DNA from: Actinomadura kijaniata NBRC 14229
GTDB taxonomy: Bacteria > Actinomycetota > Actinomycetes > Streptosporangiales > Streptosporangiaceae
Reading direction: 5' to 3'
Length of the DNA stretch: 42,665 nt
NCBI RefSeq assembly: GCF_001552175.1
Contig: NZ_BCQR01000107.1
Span: forward strand, 1-42,665
Position 1 is the first letter of the stretch, and each line of letters begins with the position of its first letter. The notes under the pieces were generated by a model. That model ran no database searches. It was given only the letters and a program-made list of their open reading frames with translations, and had not been told where the DNA came from. Both the position numbers and the translations under genes were made by a program. This document shows, in pieces, positions 9,270 to 17,969 of this stretch.

Positions 9270-9289
9270 CCCCCTTGCCCCCCAGGGGG
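9270..9289. terminator. Short hairpin between convergent genes
   Basis: CCCCCT (9270-9275) pairs with AGGGGG (9284-9289) across an 8-nt loop in the 39-bp gap between the small HTH gene and the DUF2786 gene. The position fits a shared terminator, but there is no T-tract. Confidence 0.4.
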
Positions 9290-9300
9290 GCGCCGACAGC

Positions 9301-10416
9301 CTAGGGACGGCCGGACGTCTCCGTGACAGCGGCGCGTCCGCCGAGGTCGGCCAGGTCTGCTGCCGCCCGCCCGGCCAACCATCCCTCATAGTTGGAAACC
9401 GAGCCCGTCCGGCCCCGAGACAGATTCGGGAACATCTCGTCAACGGCCCGCCGGACGGCACGGTCACGCTCGACCAGCACGGGAAGCAGATCCTTCCCGG
9501 CGGTCTCCGCGGCCACCCGGTCCACCGTCTCCCGCAGCCGCTCCCCGACACGCGTCGCGTACGCGTTGAGGAAGGCGTGGCGGAACGACCGGGTGCGTGA
9601 CCTGCCCCGCGCGTCGCGTCGAGGCCCCGCGTGCACCATCTCCGCGGTCGCCTGCACCAGCAGCGAGGTGAACAACACCTCCACCGCGGCCAGGTCCGCC
9701 GGGAACCCCAGCACCGTGGAGAACCCCAGCTCGCGGTGCCACACCGCCCGGCAGCGGTTGGCCTCGGCCACCACCGTCAGCAGCACGGCCTTGGGAGCGT
9801 CGTAGGGGCTGTCGACGGCCACGCGCCGCCCGGCCGGGGCCAGTCCCGGGCCGTCGCCCGCGCCCAGCAGGGCCTGGTCGATGCTGTAGCGGGCCATCAG
9901 CTCCTGGGCCCGCGCGCTGAGCGCCTCGGCCTCCTCGGGGAACTCGGTCGACTCCGCCTTGGCCAGCAGCGCCCGGACCCGGCCCAGTATCCGCTGGTCC
10001 ACCTCGTGCTCTCCCGCGCCGCTGAGCGGCCCGGCCCCGGCCCCACCGGGCCGCGGCCCGAGGTGCGGAAGCCGGGGGAGCGCGACCAGCAGCCGCAGCA
10101 ACTCCACGGCGCACGCGTCGAGAACGTCCGGGGCGACGCCCTCGCGTTCGCACCAGGCGCGCGCGTGGTCGCCGTCCCCGTCCCACCACACCCGCGCGTC
10201 GAGCGCGGAAAGCTGATCACGCCACCGGCGGTCGAACGTCTCGGCGGGGTAGGCGCGGACCTCGGCGGCGACGGCGTCCACCAGCAGCCGCCGGTGCCGT
10301 GCGCTGAGCCTGCGGCCGGCGTAGTGGACCAGGTCGGCGGGTTGCCAGCCGCGCTCCCAGACGACTGTGACCGCCCGGCTCAACCGCCCCAACTCCCGGC
10401 CCCCGCCCGCCGTCAC
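9301..10416 (-). CDS. DUF2786-domain protein
   Basis: A 371-aa cytoplasmic protein starting at GTG (10416), with GGAGG 6 nt upstream. The centre (about residues 140-180) carries the DUF2786 signature: ILGRVRALLAKAESTEF, EEAEALSARAQELMARYSID. The N-terminal 100 residues (WERGWQPADLVHYAGRRL, HRRLLVDAV) look like an actinomycete-specific companion region. The C-terminus contains SFRHAFLNAYATRVGERL and NYEGWLAGRAAADLADL, seen in relatives with a putative SprT-like or metal-independent fold. The biochemical function of DUF2786 is unknown. It is flanked upstream by a 477-bp gap that probably holds its promoter. Confidence 0.8.
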   Translation of the reverse strand: MTAGGGRELGRLSRAVTVVWERGWQPADLVHYAGRRLSARHRRLLVDAVAAEVRAYPAETFDRRWRDQLSALDARVWWDGDGDHARAWCEREGVAPDVLDACAVELLRLLVALPRLPHLGPRPGGAGAGPLSGAGEHEVDQRILGRVRALLAKAESTEFPEEAEALSARAQELMARYSIDQALLGAGDGPGLAPAGRRVAVDSPYDAPKAVLLTVVAEANRCRAVWHRELGFSTVLGFPADLAAVEVLFTSLLVQATAEMVHAGPRRDARGRSRTRSFRHAFLNAYATRVGERLRETVDRVAAETAGKDLLPVLVERDRAVRRAVDEMFPNLSRGRTGSVSNYEGWLAGRAAADLADLGGRAAVTETSGRP

Positions 10417-10893
10417 ATCCGCCTCCGTCGTCCCACGAGCCCCGGCGGTTCCAGGGCCCTGAGCATCCTGTCACGCGCCACCGACAAACATGCCGAACGA
10501 CGAACATCCGCTGACCGGATCGCATGTGGTGGCGGTGTCTGGGGGATGAGGAAGGCTTCGGCGGGGTGGGGCTGGAGTCGTGTCGTGCTCGATCGCTTGT
10601 GGCCGCCGACCGGATCCCGGCTCTCTGGGGGCGACACGGTCCGGGGAGCGCCGAGCCGGGCCGGTCGCCGTCGGCGCGGGTCATGCCCTCAACGCGTCGC
10701 GGCGCCGACGAAGTGGTCGGCGCCCCGGAAACCCACACGCGCGATGTTATGAACTTGTTTCATTATTCATAATGACACCGGCGGTCATTGGTCCACTGGC
10801 GCTTGCGATATCGCCGATTTTTCTCAGTGCCATTGATGCTTATGTCGTCATTGGCGCTTGCGGCGGTCGTCCGCGCGGTCTCGGAGGCGTCGA
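10417..10893. other. 477-bp intergenic region with an AT-rich island and repeats
   Basis: No gene is supported. From about 10740 to 10860 the sequence is much more A/T-rich than its surroundings. It contains the 14-nt dyad CATTAT-TC-ATAATG (10761-10774) and an imperfect direct repeat: GTCATTGG plus TGGCGCTTGCG near 10784-10807 recurs as GTCATTGGCGCTTGCG near 10847-10862, with the intervening bases missing. It lies between two minus-strand genes, so it could hold the promoter of the DUF2786 gene or a small relic of inserted DNA. Confidence 0.5.
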
Positions 10894-11160
10894 TCAGGGC
10901 TGGGCTTCGCCGCGGAGTTCCTCGTTCAGGACGCTGCGGTAGGCGCGGGTCGTGTCGGGGACGTAGGTGAGGCGGGCCAGGGCTTTGCCCCGGTCGTCGC
11001 GGATCTCGAAGTGGTAGCCCTCGCTGGAGTCGCCGATGCGGGCGGCGGCCTGGTCGTGCCGCAGGCGGCATACCGTGTCGACCTTTTCCAAGGCGAGCCT
11101 GAGGCTTCCGGCGTCGCTGATGAGCCGGGCAGGTTCGCTCGTCTCCCAGATCTCGAACAT
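10894..11160 (-). CDS. Small conserved hypothetical protein
   Basis: An 88-aa protein read from the ATG at 11160 (MFEIWETSEPARLISDAG); the frame extends 44 codons upstream, but that part is Arg-rich and atypical. The body has alternating beta-like segments (YHFEIRDDRGKALARLTYV) and a helix (LRLALEKVDTVCRLRHDQAAARI), suggesting a small alpha/beta domain. The ribosome binding site is weak (GGGAC). I recognise no family. It diverges from the acyl-CoA synthetase gene with a 250-bp gap carrying two related inverted repeats, and a 477-bp gap lies downstream. Confidence 0.5.
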   Translation of the reverse strand: MFEIWETSEPARLISDAGSLRLALEKVDTVCRLRHDQAAARIGDSSEGYHFEIRDDRGKALARLTYVPDTTRAYRSVLNEELRGEAQP

Positions 11161-11191
11161 GGTCGCGTCCCGTCGGCGGTTCGTTTCTCGG

Positions 11192-11204
11192 CGAATCGGA
11201 TTCG
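11192..11204. promoter_or_regulatory. Inverted repeat CGAATC-G-GATTCG
   Basis: A perfect 6-bp dyad close to the start of the 88-aa gene (11160). It shares the CGAAT/ATTCG half-site with the repeat at 11384-11398 on the other side of the same divergent region. Confidence 0.4.
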
Positions 11205-11383
11205 GTTGCTTTGCGCGGTCTTTCGGACGTTCCTGGACAGCATGCGGCCGAACGGCGCTCCTTTCAAGCGCCATAGATTTCGGAAAGATCACTTTTCGGA
11301 GTCGGTCGCCTTCGCGGGGTCATCCGGGAGGGGGCGTGCCCTTCCGCCGGTGCCGCGGCGTGGGTAGGGTCACATGCCTGATA

Positions 11384-11398
11384 CCGAATGGCATTCGG
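11384..11398. promoter_or_regulatory. Inverted repeat CCGAAT-GGC-ATTCGG, candidate operator
   Basis: A perfect 6-bp dyad with a 3-bp centre. It ends 12 bp before the GTG of the acyl-CoA synthetase gene and just upstream of its AAGGGG ribosome binding site, a position where a bound repressor would block transcription. Confidence 0.5.
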
Positions 11399-11410
11399 AA
11401 AGGGGTCGCT

Positions 11411-12934
11411 GTGGGCTACCGGGTCGTCTCGATCGTCCGTGACCACGCGCGGGAACGCGGCGCGGAGCCCGCTCTCACCGGCGACGGCCGCACCGTCAGC
11501 TACGCCGAGCTCGACGAGCGGTCCAGCCGGGTCGCGCAGGCGTTGCGGGCCGCCGGGCTCGGGCACGGATCGCGGGTCGGGTACGTCGGCAAGAACGCCC
11601 CCGAGTACTTCGAGGTGCTGTTCGGGGCGGCGAAGATCGGGGCGGTCGTCGCCCCCGTGAACTGGCGGTTGACCCCCGCCGAGATCGCCGCCGTGGTCGC
11701 CGACGCCGGAGCCCCGGTGACGGTCGTGGACGCCGGGTTCGCCGCCCTCGCCCCCGATCTTCCCGGACAGATCGTCCTCACCGGCGACGACTACGAGAAG
11801 TGGCTCGCCGGTCATCCCGCCGAGGACCCCGGTTTCGTCGGTGAGCCCGACGACATCGTCGTGCAGCTCTCCACCTCCGGCACCACGGGCGTCCCCAAGG
11901 GCGTGCAGCTCAGCAACGTCAACTTCTCCGTCGGGGAACGCATGGCGGCCCGCTGGCGGCTGGACGCCACCTCCGTCAGCCTCGTCCCGATGCCCCTGTT
12001 CCACATCGGCGGCACGGGCTGGGCGCTGGCCGGACTGTACGCGGGGTGCCGCCAGGTCCTGGTCCGCGACATCGACCCGGCCGCGCTGGTGGACCTCTTC
12101 GAACGCGAGCGCGTCACCAACGCGTTCGTCGTTCCGGCGGTGCTGCGGTCCATGTGCGAGGTGCCCGGCGCGGCCGGACGCGACTACTCGGCGCTGCGCG
12201 CCATCACCTACGGCGCCTCGCCGATCACGACCGGCGTGCTGCGGCGGGCGCTGGAGACGTTCCGGGCCCCGCTGTTCCAGCTGTACGGGATGACCGAGAC
12301 GACCGGCGCGATCGTCCAGCTCGACCCCGAGGACCACGACCCGGACGGGCCGCGCGGGCACCTGATGCGTTCGGCGGGCCGCCCCTACGACTGGGTGGAG
12401 GTCCGGATCGCCGACCCCGCGACCGGGGAGGAGCGCGCGCCCGGCGAGGTCGGGGAGGTCCTGGTCCGCTCCGACCAGAACACCCCCGGCTACCGGGGAC
12501 GGCCGCAGGAGACCGCCCGGCTGCTGGCCGGGGACGGCTGGCTGCGCACCGGGGACGCCGGATACCTCGACCGCGAGGGCTACCTGTTCCTCACCGACCG
12601 GATCAAGGACATGATCGTGACGGGCGCGGAGAACGTCTACCCGATCGAGGTCGAGGAGGTCCTCGCGTCCCACCCCGACATCGCCGACGTCGCCGTCATC
12701 GGCGTGCCCGACGAGCGCTGGGGCGAGACCGTCAAGGCCGTCGTGGTGCGCCGCCCCGGGTCCGCGCTCACCGAGGAGGAGGTGCTGGAGTACGCCCGGG
12801 AACGCCTGGCCGGGTTCAAGCGCCCCCGCTCGGCCGACTTCGTGGACGCCCTGCCCCGCAACCCCAGCGGCAAGATCCTCAAGAAGGACCTGCGCGCCCC
12901 CTACTGGGAGGGCGCGGGCCGCGCGATCGGCTAG
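11411..12934 (+). CDS. Acyl-CoA synthetase (AMP-binding, FadD-like)
   Basis: A 507-aa ANL-superfamily ligase that would activate a carboxylic acid to its acyl-CoA via an acyl-adenylate. I start it at GTG 11411, which follows GAAAGGGG; this gives MGYRVVSIVRDHAR. Visible motifs are the P-loop-like STSGTTGVPKG (about 154-164), YGMTE (292-296), the TGD of WLRTGDAGYLDREG (380-382), the hinge DRIKDMIVTGAENVYP, and the catalytic lysine in NPSGKILKK (K488). The length is normal for medium/long-chain fatty-acyl or related aromatic acyl-CoA synthetases; the acyl specificity cannot be read. Its stop overlaps that of the convergent AlkZ-like gene by 4 bp. Regulation may involve the dyad just upstream. 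Confidence 0.9.
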   Translation: MGYRVVSIVRDHARERGAEPALTGDGRTVSYAELDERSSRVAQALRAAGLGHGSRVGYVGKNAPEYFEVLFGAAKIGAVVAPVNWRLTPAEIAAVVADAGAPVTVVDAGFAALAPDLPGQIVLTGDDYEKWLAGHPAEDPGFVGEPDDIVVQLSTSGTTGVPKGVQLSNVNFSVGERMAARWRLDATSVSLVPMPLFHIGGTGWALAGLYAGCRQVLVRDIDPAALVDLFERERVTNAFVVPAVLRSMCEVPGAAGRDYSALRAITYGASPITTGVLRRALETFRAPLFQLYGMTETTGAIVQLDPEDHDPDGPRGHLMRSAGRPYDWVEVRIADPATGEERAPGEVGEVLVRSDQNTPGYRGRPQETARLLAGDGWLRTGDAGYLDREGYLFLTDRIKDMIVTGAENVYPIEVEEVLASHPDIADVAVIGVPDERWGETVKAVVVRRPGSALTEEEVLEYARERLAGFKRPRSADFVDALPRNPSGKILKKDLRAPYWEGAGRAIG

Positions 12935-14025
12935 TCCCCGACGACCACGCCGTGCTCGGCGGCGTCCGGCTCGGCGAACCGCAGCAGCGCCTCGCCCTCG
13001 GCCGTCAGCGCCGCCACCGCGTCGCCGCCCAGCGGCGCGAACGGCCGCAGCCGCAGCGTGGCGGCCTTGCGCCTGCGTTCGGTCTCCCACAGCCCGGCCA
13101 CGAACCCGTCCCACAGGAACGTGGCGCGGACTCGCAGGTTCCTGGTGGTCAGGGCGGGCCGGTGGGCGTCGGCGACGATCCGGGAACGGTCGGCGTGCGC
13201 CAGCACCAGACTGTCGAACTCCGGCAGCAGCCGCGCCGGGGCGGGCGTGTCCGGGTCCGGGCGCGGCGCGTCCGGCAGGTCGAACAGCTCCCGGCCGTTC
13301 TCGTCGCGGAACGTCCGGAGCGCGGGCCGCAGCCGTTCGAACACCTCGCCCAGGCCGCGCAGCCCCGACCAGGTCTGCGCGTCGGCGACCGACGCGGGCC
13401 CGAACGCCGCCAGGTACCGCAGCACCAGCCCGTCGGGCTCGGCCCCGGGGCGCAGCGCCACGCCCGTCCACTCCTCGGCCAGGGTGAACTCCGCCGTGCG
13501 CGGGAAGCCCCACCGGTCCCGCGTCGGCACCATCGCCAGCGGCAGGAGCATCCGCACCGCGAACCCCAGCGCCCGCTCGTTGACGTCGGGGAACCTCTCC
13601 TGGAGCAGGTCCCGCAGCTCGGTGAAGGTGCGGGGCCGCTCGGCCAGCAGTTCCCGCGCGACCGGCGGCACCCGGTCGGTGTCCAGCCCGGCGGCGCGGT
13701 CGCCCAGCACCTTCAGGCCCGCGTCCAGCACCGGTTGCAGCGGGCGGCGGAAGGCCGCGTAGTCCCCGGTGGCCAGCAGGTGCAGGGTGCCGCGCATCGC
13801 CGTCGCCCGCACGATCGCGCGGTCGTGCAGCGCGGCGAGCAGGTCGGCGGCGGCGAAGCCCTCGACCCGTGACCACAGCCCGAGGAACGGCGGCCTGGGC
13901 TCCTGCGCCTGCATCCCGCCCAGCCGCTCGACCGCCGGGACGACGCCCACCCGTTCCCGTGCCAGCAGCATCTGCCGCGCCAGCGTGGCGCGGTTGAGGT
14001 CGCGAAGGGTGAGCGCGTCCGCCAT
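12931..14025 (-). CDS. AlkZ/YcaQ-like winged-helix DNA-binding protein (HTH_42)
   Basis: A 364-aa protein of the HTH_42 superfamily, whose characterised members (AlkZ, YcaQ) are monofunctional DNA glycosylases acting on alkylated or crosslinked bases. The signature near the N-terminus is ARQMLLARERVGVV, then GGMQAQEPRPPFLGLWSR: the Q-x-Q (Q39, Q41) corresponds to the catalytic QxQ/QxD motif of that family. Other typical blocks are ATAMRGTLHLL, YLAAFGPASVADAQTWSGL and LLPEFDSLVLAHADRSRI. AlkZ antibiotic-resistance members usually sit in biosynthetic clusters, but no such cluster is visible here, so a general repair role is more likely. It is convergent with, and overlaps by 4 bp, the acyl-CoA synthetase gene. 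Confidence 0.8.
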   Translation of the reverse strand: MADALTLRDLNRATLARQMLLARERVGVVPAVERLGGMQAQEPRPPFLGLWSRVEGFAAADLLAALHDRAIVRATAMRGTLHLLATGDYAAFRRPLQPVLDAGLKVLGDRAAGLDTDRVPPVARELLAERPRTFTELRDLLQERFPDVNERALGFAVRMLLPLAMVPTRDRWGFPRTAEFTLAEEWTGVALRPGAEPDGLVLRYLAAFGPASVADAQTWSGLRGLGEVFERLRPALRTFRDENGRELFDLPDAPRPDPDTPAPARLLPEFDSLVLAHADRSRIVADAHRPALTTRNLRVRATFLWDGFVAGLWETERRRKAATLRLRPFAPLGGDAVAALTAEGEALLRFAEPDAAEHGVVVGD

Positions 14026-14081
14026 GGTCCGACCGCCTTACGTCCGAAGGTAGCGGTGACCCTACCGAGTGGCGGGGACGG

Positions 14082-15269
14082 TCAGGCGCGACGGCCGAGG
14101 CGGCCGAGGCGGGTGTTGTGGGCCAGGACGCTGAGGCCGATCAGGGCGGCCATCAGCGCCCCGATGACCGGGACGGGCCAGGGGGTCAGGCCGGCGGCGA
14201 CCGCCAGCAGCCCGACCAGCGGCATCGTCCAGCTGAACGGGGCGTCCGCGCCGTGCGGGCGGACCAGCAGCAGCCAGGTCGTCAGCAGGTACAGGAACAC
14301 CGGGACGCCCAGAGCGAGTCCGGCGACGGCGGTGGAGACGTGCGCGTGGTGGGCGGAGCGGGCGGCGTTGACGGCGATCCCGGCGCCGACCGCCGCGCCC
14401 GACGCGAAGATCACGTAGTGGCCGTAGCCCCACAGGACGGCCGTGCGCCTGCCCTCCAGCAGGCCCGCCGAGGACATCGAGAAGTACACCCACCACAGGG
14501 CGAACACGGTGACCAGCCCGCCCGCCGCGACCGGCCACAGGCCGGCGGAGTGCGCGCCGGCCAGCCCCTCGCGGACGGTGTTGGTGGACGACAGCACCAC
14601 CTCGCCCAGCACGATGATGGTCAGCAGCCCGTACCGCTCGGTGATGTGGTGCGGGTGCCAGGGCATCCTTCCGGCGGACTCGGCCCACGGCGGGACCGCC
14701 AGCTCGCAGGCGGCCGCGAGCAGCCACGTCGCCAGCATCCACCCCTTCGGCACCACGAAGATCGCCAACGCCCACAGCGCCATGCAGCCGAGGTCGCCCG
14801 CCACGAAGCGCAGCATCGTGGGACGCGCCCGGGCGTCGCTCGCTGCGCGCAGCCGCTGGGAGTCCAGGCCGATGCGCATCACCAGGTAACCGGCGAACAC
14901 CACCCGGAAGTCGCGGTCCTCGAACGCCTGCGGCACGCCTGCCGCCAGGATCAGCGCCCCGGCCATCACCACCATCGTGGCGAGCCGGTAGGGGGTGTCG
15001 TCGGTGTCGAACGCGGAGGCGAACCAGGTGAAGTTCATCCACGCCCACCAGATCGCGAAGAAGATCAGCAGGAAGCTCAGGATCCCGCCGCCGAGATGCC
15101 CCTCGGCCAGCGAGTGCTCCAGCCGGGCGGCGTTCGCGCCGATCGCCACCACGAAGCACAGGTCGAAGAACAGCTCCAGCGGGGTCGCGACCCGGTGCGC
15201 CTCCCGCGGGTCGCGCGGGCGCATCCGCAGCCGCCACGGGCGCGGGCCCGCCTCGACATGATCACTCAT
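14082..15269 (-). CDS. LtrA-family (low temperature requirement) membrane protein
   Basis: A 395-aa integral membrane protein with roughly ten to twelve hydrophobic segments. The family signature is clear: ATPLELFFDLCFVVAI near residues 28-43, FLLIFFAIWWAWMNFTWFAS, and HHITERYGLLTIIVLGEVVL, where the conserved ERxGLLTIIxLGE block contains acidic residues inside the membrane. The name comes from Listeria LtrA mutants; the transported substrate or biochemical role is not established. A start at 15269 gives a short Arg-rich cytoplasmic leader, and the ribosome binding site is weak. It sits on the minus strand 21 bp after the stop of the LysR gene, so the two may be co-transcribed. Confidence 0.9.
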   Translation of the reverse strand: MSDHVEAGPRPWRLRMRPRDPREAHRVATPLELFFDLCFVVAIGANAARLEHSLAEGHLGGGILSFLLIFFAIWWAWMNFTWFASAFDTDDTPYRLATMVVMAGALILAAGVPQAFEDRDFRVVFAGYLVMRIGLDSQRLRAASDARARPTMLRFVAGDLGCMALWALAIFVVPKGWMLATWLLAAACELAVPPWAESAGRMPWHPHHITERYGLLTIIVLGEVVLSSTNTVREGLAGAHSAGLWPVAAGGLVTVFALWWVYFSMSSAGLLEGRRTAVLWGYGHYVIFASGAAVGAGIAVNAARSAHHAHVSTAVAGLALGVPVFLYLLTTWLLLVRPHGADAPFSWTMPLVGLLAVAAGLTPWPVPVIGALMAALIGLSVLAHNTRLGRLGRRA

Positions 15270-15290
15270 GTGCGCATCGTACGGATGTGA

Positions 15291-16229
15291 TCACAGCAGG
15301 TCGCGATCCGGGGGTTCCCCGGCGACCTCGGCGACGGTCTCCCGGACCAGCCCGCGCAGCCAGGCGTGCGCGGCGTCGGCGTCGTAGCGGGCGTGCCAGG
15401 CCAGCGACATCCGCAACGGCGGCAGCTCCAGCGGGATCGGCGCGGTGACCAGGCCGAACCGTTCCACCAGCCGGCGGTGCGTCCGCTCGGCGGCGAAACC
15501 GACCAGGCCGGTCTCCACGACCAGCAGCAGGGACGTCACCACGTTCGACACCGAGCCGACCAGGCGGCGTGACCGCCCCTGCCCGGCCAGCAGCTCGTCC
15601 ACCGGGCCGCTCAGCCGCCCGCGCCGCGTCGAGACCAGCTGCGCGGCGGCGGCCCACTCCTCCAGGGTGAACCCGCCGCGCGCCAGGGGGTGGTCCGGCC
15701 GCACGACCGTCACGAACCGGTCCTCCAGCAGCGGTTCCACCCGCGTCTCGGGGCTCCGCTCGCCGATCACCCCGATCTCCAGGTCCACGGTGTCGCGGCG
15801 CAGCGCCCCGGTGTCGCGCGGCCCCTCGCCGAGGAACCGCAGCCGCAGCCCCGGCGCCTCGCGCGCGACGCGTCGCAGCAGCGGGCCGCCGAGCACCGCG
15901 ACGACGCCCTCGTCGGCCTGGAACGTGAAGTCGCCGCTGAGGGTCCCCGGGTCCAGGTCGTCGCCGGCCGTGAACACCGCCCGTGCGCGCTGCACGAGCT
16001 CGTGCACCTCGGCACGTAGCGCCAACGCGCGGGGCGTCGGCACCATTCCCCGGCCCGAACGCACCAGCACCGGGTCGCCCAGCGCCCGGCGGATCCGGCC
16101 GAGCGTGCGGCTCATCGCGGGCTCCGACAGGTGGAGCCGCTCGGCCGCCCCGGTGACGCTGCCCTCCTCCAGCAGCGCGTCCAGGGCCACGAGCAGGTTC
16201 AGGTCCATCTTGGATTGCACGAAACGCAT
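15291..16229 (-). CDS. LysR-family transcriptional regulator
   Basis: A 312-aa protein. The N-terminal winged helix-turn-helix is unmistakable: DLNLLVALDALLEEGSVTGAAERLHLSEPAMSRTLGRIRRALGDPVLVRSGRGMVPTPRA (described in pieces: recognition helix at about residues 35-50). The remainder is the alpha/beta effector-binding domain. Two starts are possible: 16229, which has GAGGA directly abutting, and Met8 at 16208, which matches the usual LysR opening MDLNLL. Neither has ideal spacing. It diverges from an MFS exporter gene with a 133-bp gap, the classic arrangement in which a LysR protein controls the neighbouring transporter. The gap contains CGAAAG and TGAAAG around ATGCAT near 16240-16256. Confidence 0.92.
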   Translation of the reverse strand: MRFVQSKMDLNLLVALDALLEEGSVTGAAERLHLSEPAMSRTLGRIRRALGDPVLVRSGRGMVPTPRALALRAEVHELVQRARAVFTAGDDLDPGTLSGDFTFQADEGVVAVLGGPLLRRVAREAPGLRLRFLGEGPRDTGALRRDTVDLEIGVIGERSPETRVEPLLEDRFVTVVRPDHPLARGGFTLEEWAAAAQLVSTRRGRLSGPVDELLAGQGRSRRLVGSVSNVVTSLLLVVETGLVGFAAERTHRRLVERFGLVTAPIPLELPPLRMSLAWHARYDADAAHAWLRGLVRETVAEVAGEPPDRDLL

Positions 16230-16362
16230 TCCTCACGTGCGAAAGATGCATTTGAAAGCAGGTCACGGCCACCCTACGTTGAGGACGCGGAGGCGACGCG
16301 CGCGGCCCGGATCCCGCCTCCGCCCCTTCCTTCTCCTCTCACCGAGTTCGAGGTGTGACCTC

Positions 16363-17790
16363 ATGACGACTTCCGCCGTGCCCGTCGCCGCGCCCGTTCC
16401 GGGTCGCGAGCGGCGCCGGGCCATGACCCTCCTGATGTCGGCCTGCGTGGTGCTGGTGGTGGGGATGGTCGCCGCCGTCAACCTGGCCGTCCCCAAACTG
16501 GCGGCCGGGGACCTGCGCCCGTCGCGGACCGAGCTGCTGTGGGCGGTGGACGCCTACGTGCTGGTGTTCGGCTGCCTGCTCATCCCCGCCGGGGCGCTCG
16601 GCGACCGGTTCGGCCGCAAGGGGACGCTGCTGGCCGGGCTGGCGCTGTTCGCCGCCGGATGCCTGCTGACGGCCGCCGCCCCGACCGTGCCGGTGCTGCT
16701 GACCGGACGGCTGGTCACCGGCGCGGCGGCGGCCCTGATCATGCCCGCGACGCTGTCGCTGCTGCTCCAGGGCACCGAGCCCGCCGCCCGCCCGCAGGCC
16801 ATCGCCGCCTGGACGGCCGCCACCGGCGTCGCCGGGGCCGTCGGCAACCTCACCGGGGGAGCGGTGCTGCAGTGGCTGCCCTGGCAGGCCCTGTTCCTGC
16901 TGGGCGTGCCCGCCGCCCTGCTGCTGGCGGCCCTGGTGGCGCGGCTGGCCCCGCGCGGCGAGCGGCACCCCGCCGACCTGGACCTGCCGGGCGCGGCGCT
17001 GCTCACCCTGGCGCTGTTCGCACTGCTGTTCGGGATCATCGAGGGGCCCGAACGCGGCTGGGCCTCGCCGCTGGTGCTGGGCGCGTTCGGCGGCGCGGCG
17101 CTGCTGCTGGCCGCGTTCACCGCGCACGCCCTGCGCGCCGCGCACCCGCTGCTGGACCCGCGGATCTTCGCCGACGGCGGGCTGCGCGCCGGGGTGCTGG
17201 GCGTGGGCGCCGCGTTCTTCGGGCTGTTCGCGCTGTTCTTCGTGAACGCCCAGTTCCTCCAGTACGTCAAGGGCTACTCGCCGCTGGTCACCGGCATCGC
17301 GATCGGTCCGCTGGTGATCGGGATGCTGGTGGTGTCCAGGCGGAGCGTGGGGTGGGCCGCGCGGATCGGGCGGCGCGCGGTCGTGGCGCTGGGCCTGGTG
17401 AGCCTGGCGGCCGGGCTGGGGCTGCTGTCGACGGCCGGCGCCGCCACCCCGTACCCGCTGTACGCGCTGTTCCTGACGATCATGGCGGCCGGCATGGGCC
17501 TGTGCGTGCCCTCGCTGTCGGTCGGGGTGATGGCGGCGCTGCCGCCCTCGCGCGCCGGTCTCGGCTCGGGCCTCAACAGCGCGGCCCGCGAGCTGGGCAG
17601 CGCCCTCGGCGTCGCCGCCATCGGCACGGTGCTCAGCGCCCGGCTGGGGACCGGGCACGCCGTGTCCGGCGGGCGGGCGTTCGCCGACGCGACGGCGGTC
17701 GGCTTCCGGGCGGTGGCGCTGGTGGTCCTCGTGCTGGCCGTCGTGGTGGTCGCCGGTCTGCGAGAGCGCACAAACAGTCACGCCGAGTGA
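16363..17790 (+). CDS. MFS drug exporter, DHA2-type (14 TM)
   Basis: A 475-aa membrane transporter. After a short Arg-rich N-terminus there are about 14 hydrophobic segments, and the loop after the second one carries GDRFGRKG, the MFS motif A. VDAYVLVFGCLLIPAGALGDR and the ALNSAAREL-like segment (GLNSAARELGSALGVAAIGTVL) are typical of DHA2-family proton antiporters related to EmrB and actinorhodin-type exporters. The substrate is unknown, and efflux of a small toxic or self-made compound is the likely role. The ATG at 16363 is preceded by GAGGTGTGACCTC. It is divergent from the LysR gene and is probably regulated by it. Confidence 0.92.
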   Translation: MTTSAVPVAAPVPGRERRRAMTLLMSACVVLVVGMVAAVNLAVPKLAAGDLRPSRTELLWAVDAYVLVFGCLLIPAGALGDRFGRKGTLLAGLALFAAGCLLTAAAPTVPVLLTGRLVTGAAAALIMPATLSLLLQGTEPAARPQAIAAWTAATGVAGAVGNLTGGAVLQWLPWQALFLLGVPAALLLAALVARLAPRGERHPADLDLPGAALLTLALFALLFGIIEGPERGWASPLVLGAFGGAALLLAAFTAHALRAAHPLLDPRIFADGGLRAGVLGVGAAFFGLFALFFVNAQFLQYVKGYSPLVTGIAIGPLVIGMLVVSRRSVGWAARIGRRAVVALGLVSLAAGLGLLSTAGAATPYPLYALFLTIMAAGMGLCVPSLSVGVMAALPPSRAGLGSGLNSAARELGSALGVAAIGTVLSARLGTGHAVSGGRAFADATAVGFRAVALVVLVLAVVVVAGLRERTNSHAE

Positions 17791-17847
17791 CCGAAGATCC
17801 GGGCGACCGCTCCCGGTCAGAGAATTGTTTTCCCGGATTCACGGCCC

Positions 17848-17884
17848 GGTCACTCACGGTCCGGAGGCCGAGCCGTGAGTGACC
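17848..17884. terminator. 12-bp inverted repeat downstream of MFS gene
   Basis: GGTCACTCACGG (17848-17859) is exactly complementary to CCGTGAGTGACC (17873-17884), with a 13-nt loop. It lies 58 bp after the exporter stop. It lacks a T-tract, so it could be a terminator or a transcript-end hairpin. Confidence 0.45.
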
Positions 17885-17969
17885 ATCCGGTCAGCTAGCA
17901 GCGGGAAGATCCTTCGGCGGAGGGCGGGGCGGGGCGCCGGAAGGGAGGTCGGGGGCGTCTGCTCGGCCA

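Noticed and set aside
11264..13876. Very long minus-strand open frame (870 codons) over the acyl-CoA synthetase and AlkZ-like genes
   Set aside because: It is the GC-rich antisense shadow of genes with clear catalytic motifs, with runs of Arg, Gly, Ala and Pro and no known domain.
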